Position numbers and translations under genes: made by a program
From: JAKQDH01 sp029558835
Lineage (GTDB): Bacteria; Planctomycetota; Phycisphaerae; UBA1845
Length of the DNA stretch: 64,000 nucleotides
Reading direction: 5' to 3'
Assembly (NCBI GenBank): GCA_035356615.1
Contig: DAOQSN010000010.1
Location: forward strand, 1-64,000
Notes under the pieces: model-generated
The model's input: the letters and a program-made list of their open reading frames with translations, nothing else
Database searches by the model: none
Told to the model about the DNA's origin: nothing
Shown here: positions 33,482 through 41,171 of the stretch, piece after piece
Position numbering within the stretch: position 1 is the stretch's first letter
Layout: each line of letters starts with the position of its first letter

Positions 33482-35290
33482 ATGGATATCAGGACTTCAA
33501 CCGATCGGGTGACTCACGCGGCGCGAACGGCAACGCTGCGCCGCGCCATCGCGGTGTACCTGCTGGCGACGCTGGCGCCCATGTCAGCCGCCCATGAGGC
33601 GGACCAGTACACCGTCCCCAGCGGACGCGAGTTCGCCGACCTGCGCCTGTACTTCTCGGAGCAGTTTCACGGCACACTCACGCGGGCCATGGAGAAGACC
33701 AACAACCGTATCCGCCGCTCCCTGAAGGACGGCGAGCCCACGTCCGCGACGGCCCGTTTGCAGTCGCCCGAGGTGATCGCCCAGGCGGTGCTTCATGAGT
33801 TCCCGTCGGTGGCCTACTACATCGAAGGGTTGGAGGGCAGGCTGCGTCGCACCGACGTCCAGGAAAGGTATCCGGGTCTGGTGGTGGCGTATCAGCCGAC
33901 GTTCTGGATCTACCATCATCCTGCCCTGCTGCTGGACCCCACCAAGCTCGTCCGTCTGTGGCGCACCTCCACGATCATGATTGACGGTACCTATCTCGGC
34001 ACTGACAAGCTCGCCCACTTCCTGTTCATGGGACACATCTATTACACGGGCTACTGCCGGGCGCGGGCCCGTGGGCAGGTCGACGCGGAGGCTGCCCGGC
34101 AGGCCGTGCAACTCGGCGCCGGCAGCAACCTGTTCTTCTCCGAGAATGCGTTGCTGGGCCGCTTCACCACGGGTGTCCGTTCGAATGCCGATCTCGCGGC
34201 CAACTATGCCGGGATGAAGTTCTTCCTCAACCTGACCGAGACCGTGCGGGTGCGGGGTCGCATGCAGCCGCCGATGCTGGTGCGGGAGGGGCCCTGCTGG
34301 CGGCTCAACGATCATGTCCACCCGGCCTCGGACTTCTTCACGGTGTTCGTGACCGACCATTGGGACGAGGCGCTGAACCCCTCTGCCCTCTCGCCGGAGG
34401 TCCGCCCGTGGGTGCGCCAGGGTGTTCAGCAGCGCTGCCCGGACCTGGTGCTCTGGTATCACGACGAACAGGGCCGACCCCGGACGCGGGCCGACTTCGT
34501 TCGGACCAACGAGGAACTGAGGACGTACTTCGGCGAAGACTACGGCTACATCGGCGTGCCCGAGGAACTGGTGAGCATCGCCACCTGCTGCTTCGCCGCA
34601 CCTGCTGCCACCGGCCCCGACGAGGTCGTCACCCAGCCGGGCGATGCCGCCCCGGATGCTGCCGCTGCCGGATCGCTGGGGCCTGGGAGCGTGGACACGT
34701 CCGATCGACTGGGACGCACGCCGCTGTGGTGGGCCGCCTGCCGGGGCGACGTGGACGCGGTGCGCGAGCTGCTGGCCCATGGGGCGGCTGTTGACGTGGC
34801 CGACCTCGATCGACAGACGCCGCTGCACGCGGCCGCGCGTGGGGGGCACGTGGCCGTAGTCGAGCTGCTGCTCGCCCACGGCGCCGACGCCGAGACGCGG
34901 GCGCAGTACGGCCTGACCCCGCTTCACCTGGCCGTGCGCGGGGTGCAGCCCGACGCCGCCCGCGTGTTGTTGCGTCACCACGCCCGCGCCGATGCGGCCG
35001 ACGATTTCGGGTGTACGCCGCTGCATGACGCTGCCGGGCGGGGGCATGAGTTGCTGGTGACGGAGTTGCTGGCGGCCGGCGCAAATCCCAACGCTGGCGA
35101 CACGCGAGGCACGACGCCGCTGCATCGTGCCGCGCGGGTGGGCAGTTCCGGGGTGGTAGCACGGCTGCTGGCGGCCGGCGCGGACCCGGGCAGCCGGGAT
35201 GCCTTTGGTCAGACGCCCCCGATTCAAACCGCGACCGTCGGGGCGCCGTTAGATGCCGCCGGCGCTACCGCGTTGATAAGGGGTGGCTGA
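33482..35290 (+). CDS. Exported protein with a large unknown domain and C-terminal ankyrin repeats
   Basis: 602 residues. A signal peptide (to about residue 37, ending PMSAA) is followed by about 360 residues without a recognised family: YYIEGLEGRLRRTDVQERY, GTDKLAHFLFMGHIYY, SNADLAANYAGMKFFLNLTE and VHPASDFFTVFVTDHWDEA. A Pro/Ala linker leads to about five ankyrin repeats (GRTPLWWAACRGDVDAVREL, QTPLHAAARGGHVAVVELLL, GLTPLHLAVRG and so on). Ankyrin repeats bind proteins. The His/Asp-rich middle could bind metal, but no enzyme motif is clear. An ATG at 33431 would add 17 residues; the later start was chosen for its signal peptide. Confidence 0.75.
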   Translation: MDIRTSTDRVTHAARTATLRRAIAVYLLATLAPMSAAHEADQYTVPSGREFADLRLYFSEQFHGTLTRAMEKTNNRIRRSLKDGEPTSATARLQSPEVIAQAVLHEFPSVAYYIEGLEGRLRRTDVQERYPGLVVAYQPTFWIYHHPALLLDPTKLVRLWRTSTIMIDGTYLGTDKLAHFLFMGHIYYTGYCRARARGQVDAEAARQAVQLGAGSNLFFSENALLGRFTTGVRSNADLAANYAGMKFFLNLTETVRVRGRMQPPMLVREGPCWRLNDHVHPASDFFTVFVTDHWDEALNPSALSPEVRPWVRQGVQQRCPDLVLWYHDEQGRPRTRADFVRTNEELRTYFGEDYGYIGVPEELVSIATCCFAAPAATGPDEVVTQPGDAAPDAAAAGSLGPGSVDTSDRLGRTPLWWAACRGDVDAVRELLAHGAAVDVADLDRQTPLHAAARGGHVAVVELLLAHGADAETRAQYGLTPLHLAVRGVQPDAARVLLRHHARADAADDFGCTPLHDAAGRGHELLVTELLAAGANPNAGDTRGTTPLHRAARVGSSGVVARLLAAGADPGSRDAFGQTPPIQTATVGAPLDAAGATALIRGG

Positions 35291-35366
35291 GCGGCCCCGC
35301 CTCCCCGCATTCGCCGCCCCGGCTTCGGCGGGATGGCCAAGGCCATGACGCGTGAGTGAGCTTGTG

Positions 35367-36026
35367 ATGACAGCTAAGACAGCATTCTGCGGGGCGATCT
35401 TGTTGGGTCTGGCCGCGTCCGGTTGTGCCACGCCGCGCCCCGCCCTTCATGGTTGGCAGGACGCCCTCACCCAGTACGTCATGGTACAGGGCCGCGGCGA
35501 CCCCAACGTCCTTCGTGACACGACCGACCTGCACTCGCGGCGCGACCTGCGCCCCGGGCGCATTACCTTCGGCCGGCTTGACCTGCGCCGCGACCCCGCG
35601 TCGCTGGGCGGCAAGTGCGACGTACAGGGCGTGCTGGTGGCTCAACACACCCACCTTGCCCGTTCGTGGTACGTCTTCGTCGTCGGCGTGATCACCCGCG
35701 AGCCGCGCTCGTCCGCCGGCCTGGCCGACCTGCGCCTCGTTGCGTTCACCTGCGATTCGGGGGCGATCCATTGGCTGACCGGAGCGTCCGACCCGGCCGC
35801 GCTCGCTCAGTACTTCGCGGGCCGCGCGGACGACGCCGCCGAGCCTCGGGGAGCGCTCGGACCCCTCACGTTCCCCGGTCCTCTTGACGTCTACCGCCTC
35901 GACGCCGCTGGGCCTTCGTTGTCCGTCATCGAGGAGCGCTCCGGGGCCACGTGGCGCCTGACGCTTGCCGAGCCCGTCGAACCCACAGACGTACCCCAAG
36001 CCGCGCAGGACCCGATCGGCGGGTAA
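35367..36026 (+). CDS. Lipoprotein of unknown function
   Basis: 219 residues. MTAKTAFCGAILLGLAASGC is a lipoprotein signal with the lipobox ASGC. The mature part is mixed alpha/beta (ALTQYVMVQGRGDPNVLRDT, WYVFVVGVITREPRS) with no recognised domain. An upstream in-frame GTG at 35352 is an alternative start. It follows the ankyrin protein gene by about 75 bases and may be co-transcribed. Confidence 0.65.
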   Translation: MTAKTAFCGAILLGLAASGCATPRPALHGWQDALTQYVMVQGRGDPNVLRDTTDLHSRRDLRPGRITFGRLDLRRDPASLGGKCDVQGVLVAQHTHLARSWYVFVVGVITREPRSSAGLADLRLVAFTCDSGAIHWLTGASDPAALAQYFAGRADDAAEPRGALGPLTFPGPLDVYRLDAAGPSLSVIEERSGATWRLTLAEPVEPTDVPQAAQDPIGG

Positions 36027-36078
36027 ATGCCGCACCCTGTGACCCGGAGCAGGAGTGCGACAACCGGGGTGTCGCCGT

Positions 36079-36130
36079 ACCGCGCGGGCTGCCCTTGATA
36101 CTTGGCGTCAAGAGGAGCAAACCCGGGGCT
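36079..36130. repeat. Family D palindrome, copy 2
   Basis: ACCGCGCGGGCTGC at the left, GGCGTCAAGAGGAGCAA in the centre and CCGGGGCT at the right. It matches 12647-12698 over about 50 bases with a few changes. Confidence 0.65.
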
Positions 36131-36180
36131 GGCCTACGTCGTGGAATTGCGCACCGTCATACAGATAGGACCACACAAAT

Positions 36181-36295
36181 GGGAGCCATGCCCAAGCTCG
36201 CCGGGGGCGAGCGCCGGCATGCCGGTCTCTGGGTGCTGCCGGGTGCCGGGGCTCTGCGCCGAGGCATGGCGGCGCTGCGCTTGGCCATGCCACCC
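36181..36295 (+). repeat. Family B repeat, copy B1
   Basis: About 110 bases beginning GAGCCATGCCCAAGC, with GGCGAGCGCCGGCATGC inside, and ending with a block that reads GGCATGGCGGCGCTGCGC then TTGGCCATGCCACCC. The end block is the same in B2 and B3. Confidence 0.8.
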
Positions 36296-36370
36296 AATCA
36301 CGGCTTTGGCCATGCCACTCAACCTCGGGTCGGCTATGCCACCCAACCTCAGGCCGGCTATGCCATGCGG
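36283..36370 (+). repeat. Tandem array, 24-25-base period
   Basis: GGCCATGCC or GGCTATGCC recurs at 36283, 36308, 36332 and 36356. The units between share ACCCAACCTC-type cores. It appears to have grown from the end of repeat B1. Confidence 0.8.
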
Positions 36371-36419
36371 AGCAGGCTTGCCCACGCCGGTGGTTAGTTC
36401 TACCGGTGCGCAGTGCCGC

Positions 36420-37511
36420 TCAGTGCCGCTCGCGCTCCAGGGCCGCCTTGAACTCCTCGCGCTGTTCTTTCAGCTCCGGGGGTAGTTCGGCATACATGTA
36501 GTTGAAGCAGTCCAGCGGATCCACGTCGCGCATCGTCTCGTAGCGTTCGACGGCCTGGCGCACTTCGTCCGCCGCTTCAGTCTCGATCTGCTTGACCAGT
36601 TCCTCCGTCAGGATGCCCTTGCGCATGAGGTAGCCGCGGAAGCGGGGGATCGGATCGAGCTTCTCCCACTTGGCGACCTCCTCTTGGGTGCGGTACTTCC
36701 TGGGATCGTCGGCCGTCGTGTGCACGCCGAGGCGATACGTGACCGCCTCGATGAGGGTGGGCCCGCCGCCCAGACGCGCTTTATCCACTGCCTCTTGCGT
36801 GGCCGCGTGCACCGCCAGAGCGTCGTTGCCGTCGACTTGGATGCCGTCGAAGCCGTAGGCAACCGCCTTCTGCGCAAGCGTTGCCGAAGCGGTCTGCTTG
36901 TCGCGCGGCACGGAGATCGCCCAGTGGTTGTTCTGGATGACGACGATCAGCGGCATCTGAAAGACGCCGGCGAAGTTGAGCCCCTCGTGGAAGTCGCCCT
37001 CGCTGGTCGCCCCGTCACCGCAGAAGCACAAGACGACGTCCTGCTTCTCCTTGAGCTTGATTGCCCAGGCGATCCCCATGGCGTGCACGACTTGGCTGGC
37101 GATGGGCACGGCGATGGGCAAGTCGTTCACGCCTGCCGGGGCGACGTTGCCTTCCTCGTAGCCGCCCCAGTACTGGAGGACGCGTTCCATCGGCCAGCCG
37201 CGATGCAGCGCGACTCCACCCTCGCGGAACGTGGGCGCGACCCAGTCATCAGGTCGCAAGGCGAGGACCGTGCCGCAGTGGGCCGCCTCCTGCCCTCGGC
37301 AGGGTCCGTACGTGCCGATGCGGCCCTGACGCTGGAGGTTGATGAGCCGCTCGTCGAGTGTCCGGGTCCGCACCATGAGGCGGTACAGGTACAGCAGGCG
37401 GTCCGGCGCGAGCTTCGGCTCCAGCACCTCGTCCACCTGCCCCTCCCCGTTCAGGATGGACAGGTACTCGACCTTCTCCTTCAACTCGATGCGGTTTCGC
37501 GGCACGGCCAC
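36420..37511 (-). CDS. Pyruvate (or branched-chain 2-oxo acid) dehydrogenase E1 component, alpha subunit
   Basis: 363 residues, GTG start. YRLMVRTRTLDERLINLQRQG starts the domain; CFCGDGATSEGDFHEGLNFA, then VVIQNNHWAIS, is the thiamine diphosphate/Mg2+ site (GDG...NN), and YRLGVHTTADDPRKYR is the conserved phosphorylation-loop region. With a beta subunit the enzyme decarboxylates a 2-oxo acid and transfers the acyl group to E2. Neither E1-beta, E2 nor E3 lies in the window, so this alpha gene stands alone. Substrate cannot be set from the sequence. Confidence 0.9.
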   Translation of the reverse strand: MAVPRNRIELKEKVEYLSILNGEGQVDEVLEPKLAPDRLLYLYRLMVRTRTLDERLINLQRQGRIGTYGPCRGQEAAHCGTVLALRPDDWVAPTFREGGVALHRGWPMERVLQYWGGYEEGNVAPAGVNDLPIAVPIASQVVHAMGIAWAIKLKEKQDVVLCFCGDGATSEGDFHEGLNFAGVFQMPLIVVIQNNHWAISVPRDKQTASATLAQKAVAYGFDGIQVDGNDALAVHAATQEAVDKARLGGGPTLIEAVTYRLGVHTTADDPRKYRTQEEVAKWEKLDPIPRFRGYLMRKGILTEELVKQIETEAADEVRQAVERYETMRDVDPLDCFNYMYAELPPELKEQREEFKAALERERH

Positions 37512-37793
37512 ACCCCCGTTGTTTGCTTGGTGTACGACCCCGGCTGACGGTCAGTTTGCCGACCGCCCGGCCGGTGAACACCGGCCCAGGGACCATAGCG
37601 GTCAGGGCAGGCCCGTACAAGGGCGGGCTCCGCCCGCCGCGGTAGGATCCGCGATGCCGTCCCCGCAGTGTCCCCCGTGCCCGACGTAGGGCGGGCTCCG
37701 GGGCCATGCCACGCCGCCCAGGGGCGGCGCCGCCCGCGGGCATCCGCTGGGGGCTGGCCCCCGGCCCCCGGCTTCATCGGCTGTTCCTACGCC
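37512..37793. other. GC-rich intergenic region with family F-like palindromes
   Basis: Contains GGGCGGGCTCCGCCCGCC near 37622-37640 and further GC-rich inverted repeats to about 37770. No gene is supported. Confidence 0.5.
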
Positions 37794-38891
37794 TCAACGC
37801 AGGAGGATGTCGCGGGTGGCCGCCACCGCCTCGTCCATCGCGTCCGCAACGGCGTCGAACGACAGGCTGGTCTCCGGCGGAAGCTCCAAGCCCAACTCCA
37901 TCCGCAGCTCCGCCCGCACGGGAATGCTCCGGTAGGTGCTCTCCCCCAGCAGCCGCTCGACCTCCGCCGAAACCAGGAAATCGACCAGACGCCGGGCGGC
38001 TTCAGGGTGCCGGCATCCCTTCACGATGCCCACACTGGCGGGGATCAGCAGCGTGCCGCCGTCTCCCATGTCCGGGTAACGCAGGTCCATGCCCGAGCCG
38101 GATCGCTGGGCGACCCAGACGTCGTCGGTATCCGTGGCCGCCAGATCGACCCGCCCGTCCATGATCGCCCGCACGGCCGCGGTGTTGCCATCGACCACCA
38201 GGGCCTTGCCGTCACGCACCTGCGTCAACCACGCTCGCCCGCGCTCCGGCCCCCAGAGGGCGAACATGGCCGCCACGTGCCCGCGCGTCGTGCCAAAGAG
38301 CGGGTTCGCCAGCGCGAGACGCGGCGCAATCTCCGGCCGTGCCAGGTCCTCCCAGCGGCCGGGCACCTGATCGGCCGGCAGGCGGCTGGGCTCGAACCCC
38401 AGCACCCGAGCCCGCAGGCCGAAGGCTGTCCACCGATGCTGCGCGTCCCGGTACCGGGCCGGAATGTCGGCCGCGGCCGGCGGGTCATAGGGCTCCAACA
38501 ACCCCTGCCGGGCGAGCAGGATCGTGTTGAACAACTCGCTCGACCAGAACACGTCCGCGCGGGGTCGGGACGCCTCCTGCTCAATCTTACGCACCAGCCC
38601 GGTCGTCTTGCCGGCCTCGGAGTCGTAAACGACCTCGGCCGCCACGCCGGTCTCCTTCTCGAACCGGGCGAACACAAGCCGGGAGAACTCCTCGTCCACG
38701 CTGCAGTACACGACGACCGGGGTCGCCGGCGCTGCTGTTGCCGGCTCGACGTCGCCGGCCGCGGCCGTGTCGCCCGGCGGGGCGACATCCCCGGTTGGAC
38801 GCGGTGCTTCTCGCCGGCACGCGGGTCCCCATGCCGAGGCCAGCACGATCACCAACCAACCCGTTACTACCGCACAGCGAGAATAGGGCAT
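37794..38891 (-). CDS. Iron(III)-type ABC transporter substrate-binding protein
   Basis: 365 residues. GGAGG lies seven bases before the ATG at 38891. A signal region with a cysteine (WGPACRRE) and a Pro/Ala-rich linker precede the binding protein: VVVYCSVDEEFSRLVFARFE, KTTGLVRKIEQE, ADVFWSSELFNTILL, TRGHVAAMFALWGPERGRAWL and IPASVGIVKGCRHPEAARRL, as in FutA/AfuA-type ferric-binding proteins. These capture Fe3+ in the periplasm for an inner-membrane importer. No permease or ATPase is adjacent. The lipobox is not classical, so the anchor is uncertain. Confidence 0.83.
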   Translation of the reverse strand: MPYSRCAVVTGWLVIVLASAWGPACRREAPRPTGDVAPPGDTAAAGDVEPATAAPATPVVVYCSVDEEFSRLVFARFEKETGVAAEVVYDSEAGKTTGLVRKIEQEASRPRADVFWSSELFNTILLARQGLLEPYDPPAAADIPARYRDAQHRWTAFGLRARVLGFEPSRLPADQVPGRWEDLARPEIAPRLALANPLFGTTRGHVAAMFALWGPERGRAWLTQVRDGKALVVDGNTAAVRAIMDGRVDLAATDTDDVWVAQRSGSGMDLRYPDMGDGGTLLIPASVGIVKGCRHPEAARRLVDFLVSAEVERLLGESTYRSIPVRAELRMELGLELPPETSLSFDAVADAMDEAVAATRDILLR

Positions 38892-38913
38892 GTCTACACC
38901 TCCTTCCACGCAT

Positions 38914-38942
38914 TTGACGAACGTGGACGCGATTCGTAAAGT
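38914..38942 (+). promoter_or_regulatory. Promoter of tRNA-Glu
   Basis: TTGACG (38914-38919) and TAAAGT (38937-38942) with 17 bases between them. A GC-rich stretch (GCGC) follows the -10 box, as is usual for growth-rate-controlled stable RNA promoters. The tRNA begins about 50 bases later. Confidence 0.55.
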
Positions 38943-38994
38943 TACGCGCTGGTTTTCCAGGGGGTGATGTGCCTCAGGTCACGCCCTGGTTGTG

Positions 38995-39067
38995 GCCCCC
39001 ATCGTCTAGTGGCCTAGGATACCGGCTTTTCATGCCGGCGACAGGGGTTCGAATCCCCTTGGGGGTG
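38995..39067 (+). tRNA. tRNA-Glu (anticodon UUC)
   Basis: The cloverleaf is complete: acceptor GCCCCCA pairs with TGGGGGT, the anticodon arm is CCGGC-TTTTCAT-GCCGG with anticodon TTC, and the T arm is AGGGG-TTCGAAT-CCCCT. The discriminator base is G, as for glutamate tRNAs. The first pair is a G-U wobble. CCA is not encoded. Confidence 0.96.
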
Positions 39068-39100
39068 GTACTTACCTTACTTGGGTGTGTGGCCAGCGCT

Positions 39101-39129
39101 GTAGCGTCGCCCCTCCGTGGGCGACGTAG
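39101..39129. repeat. Family C palindrome, copy 4
   Basis: GTAGCGTCGCCCCTCCGTGG then GCGACGTAG. Its reverse complement is almost the same as 20849-20875. It lies between the tRNA and polX. Confidence 0.6.
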
Positions 39130-39220
39130 AAGGTCGAAGCGTTGTGGTGGACCACGTCAGCCGCAGGGGGCCGATGCTACCCTGCTTGCCGGGTCGGCTC
39201 CCCGGTCAGAGGTCAGGTGC

Positions 39221-40954
39221 GTGATCAACGATGAAGTAGCTCGAGTCCTGGAGCGCATCGCCGACCTGCTGGAGATCGACGGGGCGGATGTATTTCGGGT
39301 CAACTCGTACCGTCGGGCGAGTCGGACCGTGAAGGAGGCGGGCAAGGACGTTGCGGCGCTGGCGGCCGAGGATCGATTGACTGACTTGCCCGGCATCGGC
39401 AAGGGCACGGCTCAGCGCATCGGGCAGTACGTTTCCACCGGGCACATCGACGTCCTCGATGAACTGGAGGCGAAGCTGCCCACGGGCCTGCCGGCGCTGC
39501 TCGACATTCCCGGCCTGGGGCCCAAGAAGGTGTCGGCCATGCACACGCAGCTCGGCGTGGGCGGGCTCGACGACCTGAAACGCGTCATCGACTCCGGCGA
39601 GCTGCAGAAGCTGCCGGGCTTCGGCGCCACCAGCGTCCAGCGCATCACCGAGGGCATCGCCTTCCTGCAAACCAGCGGCGGGCGCACGCCGCTGGGCATC
39701 GCGTTGCCGATCGCCGAGGGGCTGTGCGCGCAGGTTGCCGCGCTGCCTGGAGTGAAGCGAGTCGAGATGGCCGGGTCACTGCGCCGGGGACGCGAGACCA
39801 TCGGCGACGTCGATCTGCTCTGCGTGGCCGAAGATGGCAAGGCCGTCGTCGATGCGTTTGTCGGGCTCGAAGGCGTACGCCGCGTGCTCGCCCAGGGGGC
39901 GACCAAAGGGTCCGTTACCGTGCAGACCGACGACGGTACCGAATTGCAGGTCGATCTGCGCGTCGTGGCCGAGGAGTCCTTCGGGGCCGCGTGGCAGTAC
40001 TTCACCGGGTCGAAGGACCACAACGTCCGCCTGCGTGAGATCGCGGTGAAGAAGAAATGGCGGCTCAACGAGTACGGCCTGTACGACGGTGAACGCCGGA
40101 TCGCCGGGCCGGAGGAGAAGCAGGTCTACGCGAAGCTCGGCCTGCCCTGGATTCCGCCTGAGTTGCGTGAGGACCGCGGCGAGTTCGAGCCCGGCTGGCA
40201 GGTGTCGGAACTGGTCGGCTTGGACGACATCCGGGGCGACCTCCACGTGCACACCGACGCCAGCGATGGCCGCAACACGGTCGAAGAGATGGCCCACGCG
40301 GCCCGCGACCTCGGCTATGAGTACATCGCCATCACCGATCACTCCCGCAGCAGCACCATCGCCAACGGGCTCTCCAACGAGCGGCTCAAGAAGCACCTGG
40401 AGAACGTGCGGGCCGTGGGTCGCAAGCTGCGCGGCCTCAAGGTCCTCACCGGCTGTGAGTGCGACATCCTGCCGAGTGGCAAGCTCGACTACTCGGATGC
40501 ACTGCTGGCCGAGTGCGACTGGGTGGTCGCCAGCATCCATTCCGCGATGGGCCCCGGCGGCAAGGGGAAGCTCAGCCCCACGGAGCGGACGCTGGCGGCC
40601 ATGGAGAACCCGTACGTGCACGCCATCGGCCACCTGACCGGCCGACTCATCAACCAGCGCCCGCCGATGGAGATCGACGTCGAGGCCGTGGTGCAGGCGG
40701 CCGCCCGCACCGGAACCGCCCTCGAGGTCAACGCCCACCTGTCGCGGCTCGATCTGAAGGACCTGCACATCCGCCAGGCACTCGCGGCCGGCGTCAAGCT
40801 CGTCATCAACACCGACGCCCACTCGCCGACCGGCTTCGGCCAGATGCGTTACGGCATCCTCACCGCCCGCCGCGGCGGCGCCACCCGCAAGGACGTGCTG
40901 AACTGCCTCACCTGGACGGCCTTGCGCAAGCGGCTGAACGCCAAGCGTTCGTGA
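39221..40954 (+). CDS. polX: Family X DNA polymerase with PHP exonuclease domain
   Basis: 577 residues from GTG 39221 with AGAGG upstream. Helix-hairpin-helix region (LTDLPGIGKGTAQRIGQY, LLDIPGLGPKKVSAM), then the nucleotidyltransferase palm with GSLRRGRETIGDVDLLC (metal-binding DVD), then a PHP domain: DLHVHTDASDG, ITDHSRS, GCECDIL, SIHSAM and NTDAHSP provide the metal ligands. Bacterial PolX proteins fill short DNA gaps and have 3'-5' exonuclease activity in base-excision repair. The long frame upstream of the GTG runs through the tRNA and is not coding. Confidence 0.95.
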   Translation: MINDEVARVLERIADLLEIDGADVFRVNSYRRASRTVKEAGKDVAALAAEDRLTDLPGIGKGTAQRIGQYVSTGHIDVLDELEAKLPTGLPALLDIPGLGPKKVSAMHTQLGVGGLDDLKRVIDSGELQKLPGFGATSVQRITEGIAFLQTSGGRTPLGIALPIAEGLCAQVAALPGVKRVEMAGSLRRGRETIGDVDLLCVAEDGKAVVDAFVGLEGVRRVLAQGATKGSVTVQTDDGTELQVDLRVVAEESFGAAWQYFTGSKDHNVRLREIAVKKKWRLNEYGLYDGERRIAGPEEKQVYAKLGLPWIPPELREDRGEFEPGWQVSELVGLDDIRGDLHVHTDASDGRNTVEEMAHAARDLGYEYIAITDHSRSSTIANGLSNERLKKHLENVRAVGRKLRGLKVLTGCECDILPSGKLDYSDALLAECDWVVASIHSAMGPGGKGKLSPTERTLAAMENPYVHAIGHLTGRLINQRPPMEIDVEAVVQAAARTGTALEVNAHLSRLDLKDLHIRQALAAGVKLVINTDAHSPTGFGQMRYGILTARRGGATRKDVLNCLTWTALRKRLNAKRS

Positions 40955-41171
40955 ACGCCGACCCCTCCATGCACTCAGAGCCGCGGGCGCAAGCCCGCAG
41001 GCACGCGCGGTCGATGGCTGCCCGATACGCAAGTCTGTCCGATTGTCACGGGACTCGCGCCCGGGGTTCTGCTGAAGCCGGCGGAAGCGTTCTGCCGGCG
41101 GCGCGTGGCAGGCGGTGGGCGGGGCGGGTATCCTACGGCCGGATGAAGGAAGGTGGTGGGATGAGCGATCA

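Larger units (their letters stand above)
36027..36419. other. Repeat-filled intergenic region
   Basis: No gene is supported here. In order it holds family D copy 2 (36079-36130), family B copy B1 (36181-36295) and a tandem array of 24-25-base units (36283-36370). Confidence 0.7.

Noticed and set aside
36283..36370. CRISPR array
   Set aside because: The units are only 24-25 bases with no unique spacers between them; it is a tandem repeat, and no cas genes are present.
38969..39220. Open frame extending the PolX protein upstream
   Set aside because: It runs through the tRNA-Glu gene and a family C repeat; a GTG with a ribosome site at 39221 gives the normal PolX start.
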